Below, in pieces: positions 60,530 to 64,000 of a stretch of 64,000 nucleotides of DNA (positions are counted from its first letter, which is position 1; each line of letters begins with the position of its first letter). The position numbers were made by a program, and so were the translations under genes. Below the pieces are notes generated by a model that worked only from the letters and a program-made list of their open reading frames with translations, ran no database searches and was not told where the DNA came from. The stretch is from Bradyrhizobium ivorense (GTDB taxonomy: Bacteria > Pseudomonadota > Alphaproteobacteria > Rhizobiales > Xanthobacteraceae), in the NCBI RefSeq assembly GCF_900696085.1, contig NZ_CAADFC020000028.1:186001-250000 (forward strand). Reading direction: 5' to 3'.

Positions 60530-61891
60530 ATGTGGCGAAATCTATCTCTGCGCGCACGGATCAACCTCTTGCTGGCGCTGATCCTGCTGCTCGGATTGAG
60601 CATCAACATCGCGCGGCTGGTGCTCGAGGCCGGGCCGCGCGTCCAGGCCGAGGACCAGAGCGTGATCCGCCTTGCGCGCGAGTTCGTCACCACAATCGTT
60701 GCCGATCTCAACGAGGCCGCGGACCCGGATGCGCGGCTCAACCAAATCGTCCGCGATCTCAGCAAGCTGCGTCATGTCAGCATCACGCGGCAGGACGACG
60801 CGGCTGCGCCGCTGCCGGCGCGTTCCGGGGATGCCGGCGAGCCGCGGGCGCCGGCCTGGTTCGTCGCGCTGGTGCATCCCGAGCAGACCTCGGTGCGGGT
60901 GCCGATTTCGATCCACGGCAAGCCGCAATCGCTCGTCATCACCTCGCATCCTGACGACGAAATGGCCGAGATCTGGGACGGCATCGTCACCCAGCTCGAG
61001 GTCGGCTCGGCGATCACGGTCGCACTGCTGCTGGTGACCATGCTGGTGGTCGGCCGCGCGCTGGCGCCGCTGCAGGCGCTGTCGCAGGCGATGAGCGGCA
61101 TCGAGGCGGGGGATTACGACGCGCGGGTCGAGCCCGGCGGCTCGCCGGAATTGGCGGCAATCTGTGCCAAACTGAACCATCTGGCGGCGACCCTGGGCGA
61201 CGCGGTGGAGGGCAAGCGGCAGCTCGCCGAGCGCGCGGTGTCGCTGCAGGATTCCGAGCGCAAGGAGATCGCGCGTGAACTGCATGACGAGTTCGGGCCC
61301 TATCTGTTTGCATTGCGCGCGCATGCCGGCGCCCTGTCCCGGCTCTCGGAGCTCGACAAGGCCGATCCCGCGGCGCTGCGCAAGCATGGCAATGCCATCC
61401 TCGAACAGGTCAACGCACTGCAGCAATTCACCCGCCGGATCCTCGAACGGCTGCGGCCGGTCGGGCTGGCCGAGCTCGGGCTGGGCGAAGCGCTCGGCGC
61501 GCTGGTGCGGATGTGGAGCGAAACCCACCCGGAGGTCGAGATCGAGAGCCGCATTTCGGATGCGCTCGGCGAGGTCGGCGAGACGGCCGATCTGACCATC
61601 TACCGCATCGTCCAGGAGGCGCTGACCAATGTGTTCCGCCACGCCGGCGCCACCGCGGTCGATATCACGGTCGAACCTGCGGAGCGGCCGATCGGCGTGC
61701 ATGGCAGCCGCGGCTGCGCTTTGGTGCGGGTGCGCGACAATGGCGGCGGGCTGCGGCCGGATTATCGGCTCGGCCACGGCCTTACCGGGATGCGCGAGCG
61801 GCTGCTTGCGCTCGGCGGGACGCTCAACATTTCTTCCGGCGATGACGGCGTCACGGTCGAGGCGCTGGTTCCGAAAGCCGCGCAGGCTTAG
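60530..61891 (+). CDS. HisKA_3-type sensor histidine kinase
   Basis: A 453-aa membrane kinase with a TM helix at about 12-32, a periplasmic sensor of about 125 residues, a second TM at about 158-175, a HAMP linker and His252 (in ARELHDEFGP), typical of the NarX/DegS-like kinase class. The ATPase has RIVQEALTNVFRHA, RVRDNGGGL and GHGLTGMRERL. GGGGG lies eight bases before ATG 60530. It pairs with the divergent response regulator. The sensor domain is short and unlike known ones; metal or alcohol sensing is inferred from context. Confidence 0.9.
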   Translation: MWRNLSLRARINLLLALILLLGLSINIARLVLEAGPRVQAEDQSVIRLAREFVTTIVADLNEAADPDARLNQIVRDLSKLRHVSITRQDDAAAPLPARSGDAGEPRAPAWFVALVHPEQTSVRVPISIHGKPQSLVITSHPDDEMAEIWDGIVTQLEVGSAITVALLLVTMLVVGRALAPLQALSQAMSGIEAGDYDARVEPGGSPELAAICAKLNHLAATLGDAVEGKRQLAERAVSLQDSERKEIARELHDEFGPYLFALRAHAGALSRLSELDKADPAALRKHGNAILEQVNALQQFTRRILERLRPVGLAELGLGEALGALVRMWSETHPEVEIESRISDALGEVGETADLTIYRIVQEALTNVFRHAGATAVDITVEPAERPIGVHGSRGCALVRVRDNGGGLRPDYRLGHGLTGMRERLLALGGTLNISSGDDGVTVEALVPKAAQA

Positions 61892-62277
61892 GCGGCCGAT
61901 CGCGCCCAGCGGGTGAAGACGAGCCAGGCCAGTGCGAGCGCACCGGCAATCCAAAGCAGGATGATCGCGATCATGCCGGCGCGGGTGGTCGGGCGCTGCA
62001 GCGCGGCGCTCGCGCTGGCGCGGCACTCGGTCATCACGTCATCGGGAATCAGCCGGATCGCCAGCCAGATGCCTGCCGGCACGAGGATCAGATCGTCGAG
62101 ATAGCCGAGCACGGGGATGAAATCCGGGATCAGGTCGATCGGCGAGAGCGCATAGGCCGCGATCGCAACCGCGAGCGCCTTGGCGTACCAGGGCACGCGC
62201 GGATCGCGCGCGGCGAGGTAGAGCGCGTAGCTGTCCCGCTTGAGATTGCGCGCCCAAATCTTGATGCTGGAGAGCAT
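61888..62277 (-). CDS. DUF1232 small membrane protein
   Basis: A 129-aa protein with the DUF1232 pattern (YALYLAARDPRVPWYAKALA, YALSPIDLIPDFIPVLGYLD, DLILVPAGIWLAIRLI) and a second hydrophobic region near the C-terminus (GMIAIILLWIAGALALAWLV). DUF1232 proteins are YkvA-like, of unknown function. Start 62277 is chosen because the fold begins there. Its stop overlaps the converging kinase stop by four bases. The ATG 62277 has no clear ribosome site. Confidence 0.75.
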   Translation of the reverse strand: MLSSIKIWARNLKRDSYALYLAARDPRVPWYAKALAVAIAAYALSPIDLIPDFIPVLGYLDDLILVPAGIWLAIRLIPDDVMTECRASASAALQRPTTRAGMIAIILLWIAGALALAWLVFTRWARSAA

Positions 62278-62321
62278 GACAAAGCGATGCCGCCCGCGTG
62301 CACGCACGCCGGGCGCAGGCG

Positions 62322-63293
62322 CTATTCCAGCACCACGTCCACCGCGATGCCGTGCTGGGCCTTGTGCACAGACGACGGCGCGATGCCGAAATATTTCCGG
62401 AACACGCGGCTGAAATGCGAGGAACTGGAAAAGCCCCAGGAGAACGCGACGTCGGTGATGGTCTTGCCGTTCTGGCTTTCCAGCTCGGCCCGGCAATGCT
62501 GCAGCCGGGCCTTCCAGATGTAGTCGCTGACCGTCATGCCGCGATCGCTGAACAGCATGTGCAGGTAGCGCTTCGAGCAGCCGAGCGCCGCCGAGATCCG
62601 GTCGATGCAGAGATCGGGATCGCGCAGGTGCTCGCGAATATAGCCCTGGGCGCGCACATAGGTGGCTTCGGCGCTGCCGCGATCGAACATCGCGCCGGTC
62701 TCGCGCAGCGGCAGCAGCAACAGGTCGATCAGCGAATCGGCGACGCCCACCGCATTCACCGGCGACAGTTTCGAGGCTTCGCCGAACGCGGCGTGCACGA
62801 AGTCGTAGGCGATGCGGCCGGTGCCGTTGCGCGCCGACAATTTGCACGGCGCCATCTTGGAGAGCTGGAAGCCGCGCTCCTTCAACAGGTCCTTCGGCAC
62901 GATCACCACCTCATGGCGCGTCAGCGACGGGCTGATGATGGTGTGCGGGCAGGACACGTCATAGGCGAAGCAGTCGCCGGGCATGATGTCGAAGTGGCGG
63001 CCGTCCTGCTCGAAATGCGAGACACCGTGGGTCTGGAACACGATCTTGATGTAGGGGTGCTCGGACAGCTTGATGCGCGAGACGGTGTGCGCGATTCGAT
63101 GCTGGCTCGCCTCGATCTGGCAGAGCTTCAGCCGCGAGACCGTGGTGAAATTGATCCGGCCCTCGAGCGAGGATCCTTCCAGCGGATCGACGTCGAACTG
63201 ACCGCACAGATCGGTCAGCGCATCTGACCAGCGCTGGATCTGCCGCCGGGGCGTCAATCCGTTCGTGCTGAGTGAATGGACTGTATCGGACAT
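62322..63293 (-). CDS. AraC-family regulator divergent from xoxF
   Basis: A 323-aa protein: an AraC-binding-like-2 type N-terminal domain (SDALTDLCGQFDVDPLEGSS, MPGDCFAYDVSCPHTIISPS) and a C-terminal double helix-turn-helix (LCIDRISAALGCSKRYLHML, ITDVAFSWGFSSSSHFSRVF). It is transcribed away from xoxF across a 417-base gap, the classic position for a regulator of its neighbour. Its ligand is unknown. ATG 63293 is the best start; GTG 63305 is an alternative. Confidence 0.87.
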   Translation of the reverse strand: MSDTVHSLSTNGLTPRRQIQRWSDALTDLCGQFDVDPLEGSSLEGRINFTTVSRLKLCQIEASQHRIAHTVSRIKLSEHPYIKIVFQTHGVSHFEQDGRHFDIMPGDCFAYDVSCPHTIISPSLTRHEVVIVPKDLLKERGFQLSKMAPCKLSARNGTGRIAYDFVHAAFGEASKLSPVNAVGVADSLIDLLLLPLRETGAMFDRGSAEATYVRAQGYIREHLRDPDLCIDRISAALGCSKRYLHMLFSDRGMTVSDYIWKARLQHCRAELESQNGKTITDVAFSWGFSSSSHFSRVFRKYFGIAPSSVHKAQHGIAVDVVLE

Positions 63294-63710
63294 CTTTTCA
63301 GCCACCGATTCGATCCCCCCAGCGTGACTGTTCGTCGCGCAAAGCCTGGCCCGAGATTGCGCCGTTTCCCGCGGATTTTCGCGAGGTCGAGGGAAGGCGG
63401 CGGGATTTCCTCCCGGTCAATGTCGGGCAATCCTCCGTCTAAGTTCTTGCGCCGTCAAGCTCAACCTTGAAGGGCGCGAGGCCCCAAGGTGGCCGCGGCG
63501 CGCTGGATGCTCTGCAACATGGCGCAGCCTTCCTGGGGCGCACGCAAGAGATACAGGAAAAATCTTACCGAGTTTCGCTGTCGAGCAAACGGCTCTTCCC
63601 TTTTGGGCAAGTCGGCCATGGCCAATGGGGGTAGGGCTAAGGAACCAAAATGGAAGAAGTGGGCCGTTTCGACGGAAACCCTTGAGCTCTTAAACTGGGA
63701 GGAATCCACG
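63294..63710. promoter_or_regulatory. Divergent control region between AraC regulator and xoxF
   Basis: About 417 bases without a gene. Promoters for the AraC gene (left) and xoxF (right) must lie here, as a methanol dehydrogenase needs strong, regulated expression. A 10-bp palindrome GGCCATGGCC lies at 63614-63623. GGGAGGAATCCACG directly before 63711 is the xoxF ribosome site. No clear -10/-35 pair was fixed. Confidence 0.55.
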
Positions 63711-64000
63711 ATGCGCAAGTTGCTCTACGCGACCGGTCTTGGGGCAATGGCGGTGTTCGCCGCCGGGGCTGCCAATGCCAATGACGAACTCCACAAGATG
63801 GCGCAGAACCCGAAAGACTGGGTCATGCCCACCGGGGACTACGCCAATACGCGCTTTTCGAAGCTGAATCAGATCAACGCCTCGAACGTCGGAAAGTTGC
63901 AGGTCGCCTGGACGTTTTCGACCGGCGTTCTGCGCGGCCACGAAGGCGGCCCGCTGATCGTCGGCAACGTCATGTACGTGCATACCCCGTTCCCCAACAA
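63711..64000 (+). CDS. xoxF: Lanthanide-dependent methanol dehydrogenase XoxF, 5' part
   Basis: Only the first 96 codons are in the window. The product starts with a signal peptide (MRKLLYATGLGAMAVFAAGA ANA) and continues NDELHKMAQNPKDWVMPTGD, YANTRFSKLNQINASNVGKL, QVAWTFSTGVLRGHEGGPLI, highly characteristic of XoxF-type methanol dehydrogenase. GGGAGGAATCC precedes ATG 63711. The lanthanide-binding Asp pair lies beyond the edge and cannot be checked. It is clearly different from the PQQ dehydrogenase at 40963, so the island has two such enzymes. Confidence 0.93.
   Translation, partial: MRKLLYATGLGAMAVFAAGAANANDELHKMAQNPKDWVMPTGDYANTRFSKLNQINASNVGKLQVAWTFSTGVLRGHEGGPLIVGNVMYVHTPFPN

Noticed and set aside
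63461..63718. Minus-strand frame of 85 codons upstream of xoxF
   Set aside because: Overlaps the xoxF start and its promoter region; no signal peptide, no domain, poor start context.
1..64000. tRNA, rRNA, CRISPR array, prophage or insertion sequence
   Set aside because: No tRNA cloverleaf, rRNA segment, regularly spaced repeat array, integrase or transposase was recognised on either strand; the repeats found are irregular intergenic palindromes.

Overview
The window is high-GC DNA of an alphaproteobacterium. Several features point to Bradyrhizobium or a close relative: the protein sequences, a small flagellin, an RpoH-type sigma factor, many secreted Gly-rich proteins, and families of mosaic intergenic repeats. 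The genus is inferred from family resemblance; no search was run.

Region 1 (1-24 kb) is mixed chromosomal content: small secreted proteins; an OmpR-type response regulator with its histidine kinase; a winged-helix/TPR regulator; divergent katA/oxyR; a bicupin oxalate decarboxylase divergent from a molybdopterin oxidoreductase of the FdhF/YdeP family, with an AraC regulator beyond it; an RpoH-family sigma factor; an RND efflux pump with its adaptor; and biotin synthase.

Region 2 (24-39.5 kb) is flagellar. A minus-strand three-gene operon (HAD-like protein, glycosyltransferase-like protein, formyltransferase) lies head-to-head with an ECF-type sigma factor. The sigma gene is followed by fliC, fliD, fliS, a small membrane protein that may be its anti-sigma factor, flgD, flgE, a short unknown gene, an flgN-like chaperone, flgK and flgL.

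Region 3 (39.7-64 kb) is the most striking part: a lanthanide- and PQQ-linked alcohol oxidation island. It holds a PQQ alcohol dehydrogenase with the extra aspartate typical of lanthanide enzymes, its cytochrome c and a periplasmic binding protein; a lanmodulin (four tightly spaced EF-hands with Pro at loop position 2); a 26-codon pqqA; an outer-membrane beta-barrel protein; a NitT/TauT-like ABC transporter; a quinoprotein-associated SoxYZ-like carrier, zinc metallohydrolase, binding protein and CXXCW-type protein; a lut-like ABC system; S-formylglutathione hydrolase; a NarL-type two-component pair; an AraC regulator; and, cut by the right edge, the start of xoxF. The expected flow is methanol or another alcohol to aldehyde in the periplasm, electrons to cytochrome c, and formaldehyde to formate through glutathione. 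Lanmodulin and the lut-like system would handle the metal. A TonB lanthanophore receptor and pqqBCDE are not in the window.

No rRNA, tRNA, CRISPR array, insertion sequence or phage gene was recognised.
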